A stretch of 64,000 nt of DNA, taken from positions 1 through 64,000 of the forward strand of contig JADJMI010000001.1 in NCBI GenBank assembly GCA_016709665.1, in the 5' to 3' direction. The stretch comes from Betaproteobacteria bacterium. Lineage in GTDB: Bacteria > Pseudomonadota > Gammaproteobacteria > Burkholderiales > Usitatibacteraceae. A model generated the notes under the pieces. The model did not search any database. It saw nothing but the letters and a program-made list of their open reading frames with translations, and had not been told where the DNA came from. Numbering within the stretch: the stretch's first letter is position 1; each line of letters begins with the position of its first letter. The position numbers and the translations under genes were made by a program. Shown here piece by piece: positions 45,729 to 54,127 of this stretch.

Positions 45729-46649
45729 ATGGACCTTCGCCGCTACGATCTCAACCTGCTCGTCGCGCTCGAGGCGCTGCTCGACGAGGCGAGCGTGACC
45801 CGCGCCGCGGCACGCCTGAACCTCAGCCAGTCCGCGGTGAGCGCGACCCTCGACCGCCTGCGCCACACCTTCAACGATCCGATCCTCGTGCGCGCCGGCA
45901 ACCGCATGGAACTCACCTCGCTCGCCCGGCGCCTGCAGGGCCCGCTCAAGGCCGCCCTCGCCTCCATCCAGGCCACCCTGGACGTGCCCCGCGAGTTCGA
46001 CCCCGCGAAATCCCCGTTCCACGCGCGGCTCGCCCTGTCGGACTACGGCGGCCTCCTCATCCTGCCGACGCTGCACCGGCTCCTGCGCAAGGACGCGCCC
46101 GGCTTCACGATCGAAGTGCTGCCCAAGTACAAGGACGACGTCCTCACGCGGCTGCCGACGGGCGACATCGACCTCGCCACCGCTGACGAGGTGCCGCAGC
46201 GGCCGGGATTGTTCTCGACGCCGCTCGTGAACGAGCGCTTCGTCGTCGCGGTGCGCCGCGGCCATCCGCTCTCGCGCGGCAAGCTCACGGTCGCGAGGAT
46301 GCTCCAGCACCCGCACGTCACCGTGACCGCGCACGGCACCACCGACGCCATCGTCGGCCGCGCCTTCAAGGCCCACGGCCACGAGCGCTGCGTGATGGTG
46401 ACGGTGCCGGTGTTCTCGAGCGCCATCGCCCTCGCCTCGGAATCGGAACTGGTGTCGATCGTGCCCGAGCGCATCGCGACGTGGCTCGAGAAGCGCTTCG
46501 ACCTCGCCCTCCTCGAGCCGCCGCTCGACATCCCCGGCTACACGCTGCACCTGTGCTGGCACCTGCGCACCGAGCACGATCCGGCGCACCAGTACCTGCG
46601 CCAGCGCGTGCTCGACGCGGCCAACGCCGGCAATCGACGCCATCGATAA
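45729..46649 (+). CDS. LysR-family regulator (NodD/NahR-like)
   Basis: The 306-residue protein has the LysR helix-turn-helix (R-R-Y-D-L-N-L-L-V-A-L-E-A-L-L-D-E then TRAAARLNLSQSAVSATLDRLRHTFNDPILVR) at 4-55. A periplasmic-binding-like ligand domain follows. The F-N-D-P-I-L-V-R ending of the wing is typical of the NodD/NahR/LinR group. The gene is divergent from tetR, sharing a 63-base region that holds the TetR operator. The next plus-strand gene is far away, so its target is not evident. Confidence 0.88.
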   Translation: MDLRRYDLNLLVALEALLDEASVTRAAARLNLSQSAVSATLDRLRHTFNDPILVRAGNRMELTSLARRLQGPLKAALASIQATLDVPREFDPAKSPFHARLALSDYGGLLILPTLHRLLRKDAPGFTIEVLPKYKDDVLTRLPTGDIDLATADEVPQRPGLFSTPLVNERFVVAVRRGHPLSRGKLTVARMLQHPHVTVTAHGTTDAIVGRAFKAHGHERCVMVTVPVFSSAIALASESELVSIVPERIATWLEKRFDLALLEPPLDIPGYTLHLCWHLRTEHDPAHQYLRQRVLDAANAGNRRHR

Positions 46650-46668
46650 CCGGCTTTCGGAATATCCA

Positions 46669-46697
46669 TTGGACGCATGTAACACCCGCCATTACAT
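46669..46697 (+). promoter_or_regulatory. possible promoter for the small RNA
   Basis: TTGGAC at 46669-46674 is a good -35 match. It is followed after 17 bases by TTACAT at 46692-46697, a weak -10. A transcript would begin near 46703, just before the hairpin series. The match is fair only. Confidence 0.4.
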
Positions 46698-46702
46698 TGG
46701 GG

Positions 46703-46818
46703 GCGCGTGACGGAGGTACTCCGCCCCTCGGGCAACCGGGGACTGGAATCCGGCAGGTCGCGCTCGACTGCCGGATGTGTGGAGTTAGAGGGCCCCCGAT
46801 TGGGGGCCCTTCTTTTTT
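46703..46818 (+). ncRNA. candidate stand-alone small RNA
   Basis: The 115-base stretch between convergent lysR and NUDIX genes has no reading frame but four hairpins in a row. They are CGGAG-gta-CTCCG at 46711-46723, CCCC...GGGG at 46724-46741, a long stem 46748-46760 with 46765-46776 (ATCCGGCAG paired to CTGCCGGAT plus three more pairs, loop CGCT), and a rho-independent terminator. A possible promoter lies just upstream. The next plus-strand gene starts about 670 bases further on, so this is not a leader. I cannot match it to 6S, SRP, tmRNA or a riboswitch. Confidence 0.5.
46789..46818 (+). terminator. strong rho-independent terminator
   Basis: GGGCCCCC (46790-46797) pairs perfectly with GGGGGCCC (46802-46809) across a GATT loop, with an extra A-T pair, and is followed by TTCTTTTTT. 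It would end the candidate small RNA and any lysR read-through, 14 bases before the convergent NUDIX stop codon. Confidence 0.85.
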
Positions 46819-46831
46819 GCCCGAGCCGAAG

Positions 46832-47464
46832 TCAGCGTTGCCCGACGATGCGCTGGAAGGTGACGAGCATCCCGGCCGTCGCGCCCCAGATGAAGCGCCC
46901 GCGCCAGGGCATCGCCCAGTACTTGCGCAGCCGGCCGCGGTAGAAGGCGCTCTCGTGCCGGTGATTGGCCTCGTCGAGCAGGAACGCGAGCGGCACCTCG
47001 AAGACGTCGGCGACCTCGCGCGGGTCGGGCGAATACGCGACCGGCGGCTCGGCCCAGCCCACCACGGGCCGCACGCGGTATCCCGTGGAGGTGTGGTAGT
47101 CCGGCAGCTCGCCCAGCACCTCGACGGCGCCCGGGTCGATCCCCACTTCTTCCTGCGCTTCGCGAAGCGCCGTCCGCTCGGGGCTTTCGTCGGCCTGCGC
47201 GCGCCCGCCCGGAAAGCTGATCTGCCCGGCGTGGTCCGCGAGGTCCGCCGTGGGCTGCGTGAAGACGACGGCCGGGCCCCCGGCGCGGTTCACCACCAGC
47301 AGCAGCACCGCGGCCTGCGTGAGCGAGGGGTTCGAGGCCGCTTCGCGCTGCTTCTCGATATCGTCGGCCGTGAGCAGCGTCTCGACCGGCGGGCGCGCCG
47401 CGAGGCGGCGGCGGATCTCGCCGGGACCGAGGACGGGAACGACGGGTTCGATTCGGGTGAGCAC
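46832..47464 (-). CDS. NUDIX hydrolase, CoA pyrophosphatase-like
   Basis: The 210-residue protein has a complete Nudix box, G-x5-E-x7-R-E-x2-E-E-x-G, from about 105 (GGRAQADE then R-E-A-Q-E-E-V-G). In front of it is the QISFPGG segment typical of NudL/CoA diphosphatases. A GTG start at 47464 is chosen. The ATG at 47491 would overlap the start codon of the divergent isomerase gene, leaving no promoter space. It likely hydrolyses CoA or a related dinucleotide. Confidence 0.85.
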   Translation of the reverse strand: MLTRIEPVVPVLGPGEIRRRLAARPPVETLLTADDIEKQREAASNPSLTQAAVLLLVVNRAGGPAVVFTQPTADLADHAGQISFPGGRAQADESPERTALREAQEEVGIDPGAVEVLGELPDYHTSTGYRVRPVVGWAEPPVAYSPDPREVADVFEVPLAFLLDEANHRHESAFYRGRLRKYWAMPWRGRFIWGATAGMLVTFQRIVGQR

Positions 47465-47489
47465 GGGGCGAGTATAAGATGCGCCCACC

Positions 47490-48131
47490 ATGATTCTCCA
47501 TGACTACTGGCGCTCGTCCGCGGCCTTCCGGGTCCGGATCGCGCTTCGCCTGAAGGGCCTCGAGCCCGAACGCCGCTTCGTGCACCTCGTCCGGGGCGAG
47601 CAGCGAGCGCCCGGCTACCGGGCGCTCAATCCCCAGGGCTTCGTCCCGATGCTGGAGGACGGCGCGGTCCGCCTCACGCAGTCGCTCGCGATCCTGGAGT
47701 ACCTCGAGGAGACGCATCCGAGCCCCCCGCTCCTGCCCGGCGACCCGGCGGAGCGCGCCTGGGTGCGGGCGGTGGCGCTCGCGGTGGCCTGCGACATCCA
47801 CCCCCTCAACAACCTGCGGGTCCTGCAGCACCTGAAGCGCGAACTCGGCGCGGACGAGGGCGCGCGCGATCGCTGGTACGCGCACTGGATTCACGAGGGC
47901 CTCGCGCCCGTCGAGGCGATGCTGGCGGCGCGGCCCGGTCCCGGGCCCTTCTGCCTGGGGGCCGAACCGTCGATGGCGGACGCCTGCCTGGTTCCCCAGG
48001 TCTTCAACGCGCGCCGCTACCACGTGCCCCTCGATCCCTACCCGCTCATCCGGTCGGTCACCGAAGCCTGCCTCGCCCTGCCGGCCTTCGACCTTGCGCA
48101 GCCCTCGAAGCAGCCCGACGCCGAAGCCTGA
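47490..48131 (+). CDS. maiA: maleylacetoacetate isomerase
   Basis: The 213-residue zeta-class GST has the family signature: L-H-D-Y-W-R-S-S-A-A-F-R-V-R-I-A-L at 3-19, with the S-S-x-x-x-R-V-R-I catalytic loop, NPQGFVPMLEDG, QSLAILEYLEE and DIHPLNNLRVLQHL. It converts maleylacetoacetate to fumarylacetoacetate in tyrosine or gentisate breakdown. No other gene of that pathway is nearby. It is divergent from the NUDIX gene; TATAAG just upstream may be its -10. Confidence 0.88.
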   Translation: MILHDYWRSSAAFRVRIALRLKGLEPERRFVHLVRGEQRAPGYRALNPQGFVPMLEDGAVRLTQSLAILEYLEETHPSPPLLPGDPAERAWVRAVALAVACDIHPLNNLRVLQHLKRELGADEGARDRWYAHWIHEGLAPVEAMLAARPGPGPFCLGAEPSMADACLVPQVFNARRYHVPLDPYPLIRSVTEACLALPAFDLAQPSKQPDAEA

Positions 48132-48179
48132 GGCCATCGGGCGGGAACCTTTCGGCCCCGCCGGCGCAATAGCCGGTGG

Positions 48180-48803
48180 ATGGACCCGAAAACGACCATG
48201 GCCCCCCGAGACATGCAACCCGAGCTGAACCTGCTTTCGCGCCTGCGCCAGGGCGACGAGGAGGCGTTCGCCGAGCTCTATCGCCGCCACAAGGATGCGG
48301 TGTACCGCTTCGCGCTCCTGTGGACGGGTTCGGCGGCGACGGCGGCCGACGTGACGCAGGAGGCATTCCTCGCCTTCATCGCCAAGCCCGCGATGTACGA
48401 CCCGGCGCGCGGCTCCTTCGCCGCCTGGCTGTGCGGCGTCGCGCGCAACTTCGCGCGCAAGGAGGCGGGGCTGCGCGAGGACGCGACCGATCCCGGCGAC
48501 CTGCTCGCCGACCACGCGCTGCCCGAGGCCTTCGTCGAGAACGCGACGCCCGAGGTCCGGCTCCTCGCCGACGAGCGGGCGGACCAGGTGCGCACCGCCC
48601 TGGCCGGCGTGGCGCCGCACTACCGCGACGTGCTCGTCCTGTGCGAGCTCTGCGACCACTCCTACGCCGAGGCCGCCCAGGCCTGCGGCATCGACATCGG
48701 CACCGTGCGCTCGCGGCTTTCCCGCGGCCGCGCGCAATTCGCCCACCAGCTTTCGCGGCTGGGCCTGCTCGCAGGCTCGCCGCGCGTGAAGGAGGCCTCA
48801 TGA
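48180..48803 (+). CDS. ECF-type RNA polymerase sigma factor
   Basis: The 207-residue protein has sigma region 2 (EEAFAELYRRHKDAVYRFALLWTG to TQEAFLAFI, about 27-70) and region 4 (HYRDVLVLCELCDHSYAEAA then IDIGTVRSRLSRGRAQF, about 145-185). The linker is about 70 residues. ATGs at residues 7 and 12 are possible alternative starts. The next gene overlaps by 4 bases and encodes a single-pass membrane protein, the usual place for an anti-sigma factor. Target promoters are not evident. Confidence 0.88.
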   Translation: MDPKTTMAPRDMQPELNLLSRLRQGDEEAFAELYRRHKDAVYRFALLWTGSAATAADVTQEAFLAFIAKPAMYDPARGSFAAWLCGVARNFARKEAGLREDATDPGDLLADHALPEAFVENATPEVRLLADERADQVRTALAGVAPHYRDVLVLCELCDHSYAEAAQACGIDIGTVRSRLSRGRAQFAHQLSRLGLLAGSPRVKEAS

Positions 48804-49303
48804 ACATCCCGCCCGTTCCCCCGCTTTCGGCCGTCGAGGAATCGCGGCTGGAGGACCGTCTCGCCGAGCTGCGTTCGGCCAGCGCGTCGCTCGAGCCGCC
48901 GCCCGCCATCGAGGCGAAGCTGCGCCAGGCCTTCCGCGCTCAGTCCCGGCGCGAATCGGGCCGGCCGCGGCTGTGGTGGCTGCCGCCCTTCGCCCTCGTC
49001 GCGACGATCGCCGGGGTGAGCTGGCTCGTGCGCGGCCCGGCCGACCTGCCCGTGCCGGCACCGGCCGCCGCGCCCGCCCTGGCAACGCTCGACGACGCCG
49101 GCCCCTTCCTCGCGCTTCGGCCCCTCTCGCGCATCGCCCTCGAGCCGGCGGCCACGGTGGTGCGCACGGAATTCCCGCGCGCCTACCTCGCCCAGCTGGG
49201 CTTGCCGGTTTCGCCCGAACGCGCCGGCGAACCGGTGCAGGCGGAACTTCTCTACTCGGCCGATGGCGAAGCGCTCGCCGTCCGGCTCCTGGACACGAAC
49301 TGA
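48800..49303 (+). CDS. putative anti-sigma factor-like membrane protein
   Basis: The 167-residue protein has a cytoplasmic Glu/Arg-rich start (residues 1-55), one membrane helix (about 60-77, LPPFALVATIAGVSWLV) and a periplasmic part. The layout and the ATGA overlap with the sigma factor gene suggest that it holds the sigma factor at the membrane. No zinc-binding HxxxCxxC motif of the ZAS type is present, so this is a positional inference. An exported protein gene follows after 20 bases. Confidence 0.68.
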   Translation: MNIPPVPPLSAVEESRLEDRLAELRSASASLEPPPAIEAKLRQAFRAQSRRESGRPRLWWLPPFALVATIAGVSWLVRGPADLPVPAPAAAPALATLDDAGPFLALRPLSRIALEPAATVVRTEFPRAYLAQLGLPVSPERAGEPVQAELLYSADGEALAVRLLDTN

Positions 49304-49323
49304 ACCCTCCCCCAAGGCACGCC

Positions 49324-50487
49324 ATGAACCCGACCCCCATCGCCCTGCTCGTTCCGAGCCTGTTCCTCGCCACCCACGCCCTGGCGGACGCGCCTTCCGC
49401 CGAGGCGCCCGGCGTCGTCGTCCTCCACGACATCCACACGCACATCGCCCAGGCCGAGGCCGGCAAGGCGAGCGCCGAGGCCTGGCGCGCCTGGGGCGAC
49501 GACCTGCGCGCCTCGCTCTCGTCGATGTACGGCGACCGCTTTTCGGGCGCGAAGCGGGTGGTGGGCGCGCCCTACTCCGCCGACGTGTCGACGGAGAACA
49601 ACCAGCCGCTTCCCGACGGCAACGTCATCTCGAAGAAGACCACGGGCCGCGTCTACCGCGACACCGAGGGGCGCACGCGCCAGGAAACGATCGTGGGCGG
49701 CGTCGCCAAGTCGATCCAGATCGCCGACCCGGTGGAGAAGAAGTCCGTGATGCTGCTGCCGGGCTCGAAGAAGGCGGTGAACATGCCCTTCGCGTTCCAG
49801 GGCAAGGCGGATCGCCGCGAGCTCCAGGTGTTCCGGTCCGGCGGCCGCGAGATCCGCATCGAGAACGGCAAGGTGAGCGTCGACGGCAAGGAGACGACGG
49901 GGACGGTGGAGCTGGCGTCCGGCGGCAAGACGATCCGCGTCGAGAACGGCCGCGTCACGATCGACGGCAAGGACCTCAAGGCACCCGCGCCGCCCGCGGT
50001 GCCCACCGGCAAGCAGACCGTGATCGAGACCGAGACGAAGGACGGCGTGCGCCGCGAGACGGTGCGCGTGCAGGTGGTGAGCGCCGGCGGCGAGGGCGCG
50101 TCCCCGGACTTCTCGTGGAACCTCGCGCCGCTGCCGCCGCTGCCGCCCGTGCCGCCGGCACCGCCGGTTCCGCCCGGCGGCGCGCCATCGAAATCGAAGG
50201 CCTCCACCTCGAGCCTGGGCCAGAAGGAATTCGACGGCGTGCGGGCCGACGGCACGCTGCGCCAGCAGGTGATCCCGGCCGGCGAGGTCGGCAACCGCGA
50301 TCCGATCACGATCACCACGGAATCCTGGCATTCGCCGGAGTTGCAGGTGACCGTGTACTCGCGCCACAACGACCCGCGTCGCGGCGAGACGATCTACCGG
50401 CTCTCGAACATCCGCCGCGCCGAGCCGGCCGCCGAGCTGTTCAAGGTGCCCGACGAGTACGCGGCCTCCGGCCGCTCCCGCGGATAG
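49324..50487 (+). CDS. exported protein of the ECF sigma operon
   Basis: The 387-residue protein has a Sec signal (about 1-22, ending A-L-A). The body includes two copies of a short repeat, R-E-I-R-I-E-N-G-K-V-S-V-D-G-K and K-T-I-R-V-E-N-G-R-V-T-I-D-G-K, near residues 175-220. A Pro-rich linker of about 15 residues (LPPLPPVPPAPPVPPG) near 280 joins a C-terminal domain with TESWHSPELQVTVYSRHNDPRRGE. That last pattern resembles beta-stranded envelope-stress proteins. The family has no name known to me. It is probably controlled by the sigma factor. Confidence 0.7.
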   Translation: MNPTPIALLVPSLFLATHALADAPSAEAPGVVVLHDIHTHIAQAEAGKASAEAWRAWGDDLRASLSSMYGDRFSGAKRVVGAPYSADVSTENNQPLPDGNVISKKTTGRVYRDTEGRTRQETIVGGVAKSIQIADPVEKKSVMLLPGSKKAVNMPFAFQGKADRRELQVFRSGGREIRIENGKVSVDGKETTGTVELASGGKTIRVENGRVTIDGKDLKAPAPPAVPTGKQTVIETETKDGVRRETVRVQVVSAGGEGASPDFSWNLAPLPPLPPVPPAPPVPPGGAPSKSKASTSSLGQKEFDGVRADGTLRQQVIPAGEVGNRDPITITTESWHSPELQVTVYSRHNDPRRGETIYRLSNIRRAEPAAELFKVPDEYAASGRSRG

Positions 50488-50501
50488 GTCGCGGGAGGCC
50501 G

Positions 50502-51773
50502 CTATTTCTTCAGCTTGGCGATGCCGAGCATGGACATCACCTGCTTCTCGTAGAAGGGCTCGGACGTCCCCCGCTTCATCTTCCGGATGAAGTATTTCTC
50601 GAAGCCGATCTTGGCCAGGTGAACCCACTTGCCCTCGGCGAACCAGTTCACGTTGCGCGGCGGGATCTGGGGCAACGCGACGAAGGCGATGCCGGTGTCC
50701 CCCATGTCGGCCAGGCACACCGCGTTCCAGGTCGCCTTCTCGGTGCCCGGCTTGCCGTCGAGTTCGGCCCGGATGTTGTGGGCGGCGGCGGTCACCATCG
50801 ATTCGATCATGAATCCCGTCTTGGGCGCACCCGTCGGCACCGGCGTCGGCTCGACGGGCGGGATGGCGACGCACACGCCGACGGCGAAGATGTTGCGGAA
50901 CTTCGGGTTGCGCTGGTTCGCGTCGATGAGGATCATGCCGCGGGGGTTCACCAGGCCCTCGATGCCCGCGACCGCGTCGATGCCCTTGAAGGCGGGCAGC
51001 ATCATGGAATAGCGGAACGGCAGGGCGTGGTCCTTCTTCGGCCTGCCCTCGTCGTCGTGCTCGGTGACGTGCATCGTTCCCTGCTCGACCCGGGTCACCT
51101 TGGCGTTGCAGATCCACTTGATGTGCTTGTCGCGCAGCGCCGACTCGAGCATCGATTTCGAATCGCCCACGCCCCCGAGCCCCAGGTGCCCGATGTAGGG
51201 CTCGGCCGTGACGAAGGTCATGGGCACGCGGTCGCGGATCCGCCGGCGACGCAGGTCGGTCTCCATGATGAACGCGAACTCGTACGCCGGGCCGAAGCAC
51301 GAGGCGCCCTGCACCGCCCCGACCACGATCGGACCCGGATCCGCGACGAAGGCGTCCCAGGCCACGGCGGCCCGTTCGGCGTGATCGACGTGGCAGACGG
51401 ACTGGGTATGGCCCTCCGGGCCCAGGCCCTCGATCTCGTCGAAGGCGAGCTTCGGGCCGGTGGCGATGACGAGGTAGTCGTAGTCGAGCCGGCTCCCGTC
51501 GCCCAGTTCCACCTGGTTGCTTTCCGGATGGACGCGCCTCGCCCCGGCGGGATTGAAGGCGATGCCCTTGCGGGCGAGGAATTTCTCGACGGGAAACTCG
51601 ATCTCCTCGCGCTTGCGCCAGCGCACCGCCACCCACGGATTGGAAGGCACGAAGTGGAAATTCGGCCCGTTGGCCACCACCGTGAGCCGGTCGCCGGAGC
51701 GCAGCTGCTCCTGCATTTCGTACGCCATGGGCATGCCGCCCAGTCCCGCGCCGATGATGACGATGTGTGCCAT
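50502..51773 (-). CDS. sqr: sulfide:quinone oxidoreductase
   Basis: The 423-residue flavoprotein has an N-terminal FAD motif IVIIGAGLGG (4-13), FHFVPSNPWVAV near 39-50, and VIATGPKL near 102. Cys127 (SVCHVDHA), Cys159 (GASCFGP) and Cys353 (NAVCLADMGD) fall at the positions of the three essential cysteines in the Rhodobacter enzyme. A C-terminal helix pair (F-E-K-Y-F-I-R-K-M-K) provides the membrane surface. It oxidises sulfide and passes electrons to quinone. The cysteine positions make this call firmer than a generic flavoprotein. Confidence 0.88.
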   Translation of the reverse strand: MAHIVIIGAGLGGMPMAYEMQEQLRSGDRLTVVANGPNFHFVPSNPWVAVRWRKREEIEFPVEKFLARKGIAFNPAGARRVHPESNQVELGDGSRLDYDYLVIATGPKLAFDEIEGLGPEGHTQSVCHVDHAERAAVAWDAFVADPGPIVVGAVQGASCFGPAYEFAFIMETDLRRRRIRDRVPMTFVTAEPYIGHLGLGGVGDSKSMLESALRDKHIKWICNAKVTRVEQGTMHVTEHDDEGRPKKDHALPFRYSMMLPAFKGIDAVAGIEGLVNPRGMILIDANQRNPKFRNIFAVGVCVAIPPVEPTPVPTGAPKTGFMIESMVTAAAHNIRAELDGKPGTEKATWNAVCLADMGDTGIAFVALPQIPPRNVNWFAEGKWVHLAKIGFEKYFIRKMKRGTSEPFYEKQVMSMLGIAKLKK

Positions 51774-51840
51774 GGGGAATCCTCCTGCCGGGCAGGATAC
51801 TCCCGGGACTATCCGGGGTCCAGTACCCGCAACCCCGGCC

Positions 51841-52419
51841 CTAGAAGCGCGAGCCCGGCTCCTTCAGGAAGGCCGCTTCCTCCGGCGTGCTGGCGCGGCC
51901 GAGGGCTTCGTTGCGGTGGGGAAAGCGCCCGAAGCGCCGGACGATCACGCGGTGCTTCTCGGCCCACGTCACCATGCCGCGCGTCTCCTCGAAGGCCTCG
52001 AGCGCCCCCATGAGGGCGACGCACCGGTCCTGCTCGGCGAGGTCCTCCGCGTGCTCGAAGGGCAGGTAGGCGAAGAGCCGTTCGACGGGCAGGAGCGATT
52101 CGTCCCACCGCCGTTCCACCATCAACCGGGCGGCGGAAAGCGCCCGTTCGTCCTGCGCGAAGGCCCGCGGATCGTCGCGGTAGAGGTTGCGCGAGAACTG
52201 GTCGAGCACGACGATGAGCGCGAGCAGGCCCGGCGGCTCGCCCGCCCACCGGTCGCACTCCCCCAGGGCGGCGCTCGCGTGCAGCGCGAGGAAGCGCCGG
52301 CGGATCCCGGCGTCGAAGTCCGCGTCCTTCGCGAACCACTCGCGGCGGCTGCGCCCGCGCTCCGGCGAGCCCGGCTCGCCGAACCAGAATGCCAGCACCT
52401 GCCCGGCCTGCGGATCCAT
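51841..52419 (-). CDS. DUF924 family protein
   Basis: The 192-residue helical protein has the DUF924 pattern: V-L-A-F-W-F-G-E-P at 8-16, REWFAKDADFDAGIRRRF, LALIVVLDQFSRNLYRD, FAYLPFEHAEDLAEQ, and RFGRFPHRNEALGR. The fold is TPR-like and the function unknown. The ATG at 52419 is chosen by similarity. It lies one base after the stop of the CorA-like gene, so the two are co-transcribed. Confidence 0.88.
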   Translation of the reverse strand: MDPQAGQVLAFWFGEPGSPERGRSRREWFAKDADFDAGIRRRFLALHASAALGECDRWAGEPPGLLALIVVLDQFSRNLYRDDPRAFAQDERALSAARLMVERRWDESLLPVERLFAYLPFEHAEDLAEQDRCVALMGALEAFEETRGMVTWAEKHRVIVRRFGRFPHRNEALGRASTPEEAAFLKEPGSRF

Positions 52420-52420
52420 G

Positions 52421-54115
52421 TCAGGGACGCGAGCCGCCCGCGGCCTTGCGGGGGACATGGCCCGCGTTGCGGCGCGTGGGCTCGTCGCCGCCCGCGACGC
52501 GCTTCCTGCCCCGGCGCTTGGCCGGCGGCGGGCGGAAGATCTGGCGGAAGGCCGCGAACTGCTCCTTCCAGCTCAGGCGCTCCGAGGACAGCGCCTCGAA
52601 GAACGTGGCGATCCGCTTCGACACCACGACGGTGTAGAGGCCCAGGACCATCGTCGGGACGAAGATCAGCATGAAGATCCAGAACTTGTTCCCGCTCGGC
52701 AAGTCCGAGTGGCTGAAGAGGTTCATGCCGAGGAATCCGGTGACGACCGTGCCCACCATCCCGCACGCGGACACCACGGTGAGCCGCATCGCGTTGTCGC
52801 TCGCCTTCCGCGTGCGCTCGGCGTCCAGGTACTGGTTGATGTCCTGCGCCTCCTCGCGCACTTCCGAGTAGAGGCTGTCGCTGCCCAGCTGGTGGGTCCA
52901 TCGCCCGTAGAGGTCCGCCGCGAGCACCTGGTTGGAGATCTCGTGGAACCAGTAGCGGTGGTTGAAGCGCAGGAAGAGCTCGAGCGCCTCGCGCACGTTG
53001 CGCTTGAATTCGCGCACGCTCTCGTAGTCGCCCACGCGAAGGCGCTCCACGGCGATGGAAAAGCGGTTCGACAGGTTGAGGAGCGCGCCCTTGTGGAAGT
53101 TGGCGATGAGGCCGATCTGGAAGAACTGGTGGCGGAAGCTCGCGAGCAGGTCCGTGCGCGCGTCCTCGTGCTTGGTGATCATCGCGAAGGCGACGCCGCA
53201 GAAGAGGTAGCGCGTGTTCATGAAGCTCCCGGGCCCCTGCGGGTCCCAGTAGCGGTCGTAGCAGTGCTTCTCCTCGAAATCCGCGAGGAAGCCCGTGGCG
53301 AAGGGCAGCGTTCCCGAGGGCCCCCACTTGGCCGCGAAGCCGATGCGCGCGAAATCCCCGCGCGTGAGGGCGTCCGGGTCGTCGAAGGACAGGTAGCTCA
53401 TGATCGGGATGCGCTTGTTCTCGATCTGGTAGTACTGGATCTGACCGCCGCCCAGGTACGCGGGGACGAGCGGCTGCATGAGGTATTCCCAGTGCAGCGA
53501 AAGCGGCGTCTGCTTGATGTCGCGCACGAGCGAGACGTACTTGTCGCGGTCGCCGTAGTCCGAGGCCGCGAGCAGGGTGCCGTCGTGGCCGAGGAACTCC
53601 ACCTGGTAGGTGCAGTGCGCGCCCTGCGCCGGGCCATCCCAGTACGGCGGATAGGGTCGGCCGAAGCGGTCCATCACGTCCACGGCGACATCGAGCGGCA
53701 GGTCCTGCGCGGAAATCTCCAGGGCGACGAGGGCGAGGTCCACGTCGTAGAAGAACACGAGTCGCGCCCGCTCGACCCGGAAATCGAGGGGCGCCTCGCC
53801 ATCGTGCATGCGCACGCGGGCCGTGGCGATGTCGTCGCGCCGGAACATGTGCAGGCTGGAGGGCGTGTGCGCGTCCGCCTCGCCGAAGCCGTAGAGGAAG
53901 CGTTGCACGTAGGGCAGGAAATACACGAACTCGCGGTAGCCCTGCTGGCAGCTCGCGTCGTCCACGAGGAGGTTGTCCTTCACCTCCTTCCACGGCCCGG
54001 GGTTCGCGCGCAGCACGTCCCAGTAGGCGGAGGAGCCGGCCTCGCTTCGCAGGCGGCGCAGTTGCACCGGCCAGAGCAGGATGTGGCGGAATTCGCGGAC
54101 GACGGGCGGCTGCAT
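52421..54115 (-). CDS. CorA-like membrane protein with long N-terminal domain
   Basis: The 564-residue protein has a large soluble domain (about 1-390), helical segments (about 390-460), then two membrane helices near the C-terminus (about 467-485 and 497-516). The loop after the first helix reads F-L-G-M-N-L-F, containing the G-M-N motif of the CorA/ZntB family. A long basic tail (P-P-A-K-R-R-G-R-K-R) follows. The family is normally 320-370 residues, so the N-terminal domain is expanded. It may carry divalent metal; the adjacent genes encode a CDF exporter and a copper chaperone. Confidence 0.75.
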   Translation of the reverse strand: MQPPVVREFRHILLWPVQLRRLRSEAGSSAYWDVLRANPGPWKEVKDNLLVDDASCQQGYREFVYFLPYVQRFLYGFGEADAHTPSSLHMFRRDDIATARVRMHDGEAPLDFRVERARLVFFYDVDLALVALEISAQDLPLDVAVDVMDRFGRPYPPYWDGPAQGAHCTYQVEFLGHDGTLLAASDYGDRDKYVSLVRDIKQTPLSLHWEYLMQPLVPAYLGGGQIQYYQIENKRIPIMSYLSFDDPDALTRGDFARIGFAAKWGPSGTLPFATGFLADFEEKHCYDRYWDPQGPGSFMNTRYLFCGVAFAMITKHEDARTDLLASFRHQFFQIGLIANFHKGALLNLSNRFSIAVERLRVGDYESVREFKRNVREALELFLRFNHRYWFHEISNQVLAADLYGRWTHQLGSDSLYSEVREEAQDINQYLDAERTRKASDNAMRLTVVSACGMVGTVVTGFLGMNLFSHSDLPSGNKFWIFMLIFVPTMVLGLYTVVVSKRIATFFEALSSERLSWKEQFAAFRQIFRPPPAKRRGRKRVAGGDEPTRRNAGHVPRKAAGGSRP

Positions 54116-54127
54116 GGCGACGGCCCT

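Noticed and set aside
46703..46818. 4.5S SRP RNA or a riboswitch.
   Set aside because: The conserved SRP tetraloop and internal-loop sequence is absent. A riboswitch would need a downstream gene, and none follows on that strand for about 670 bases.
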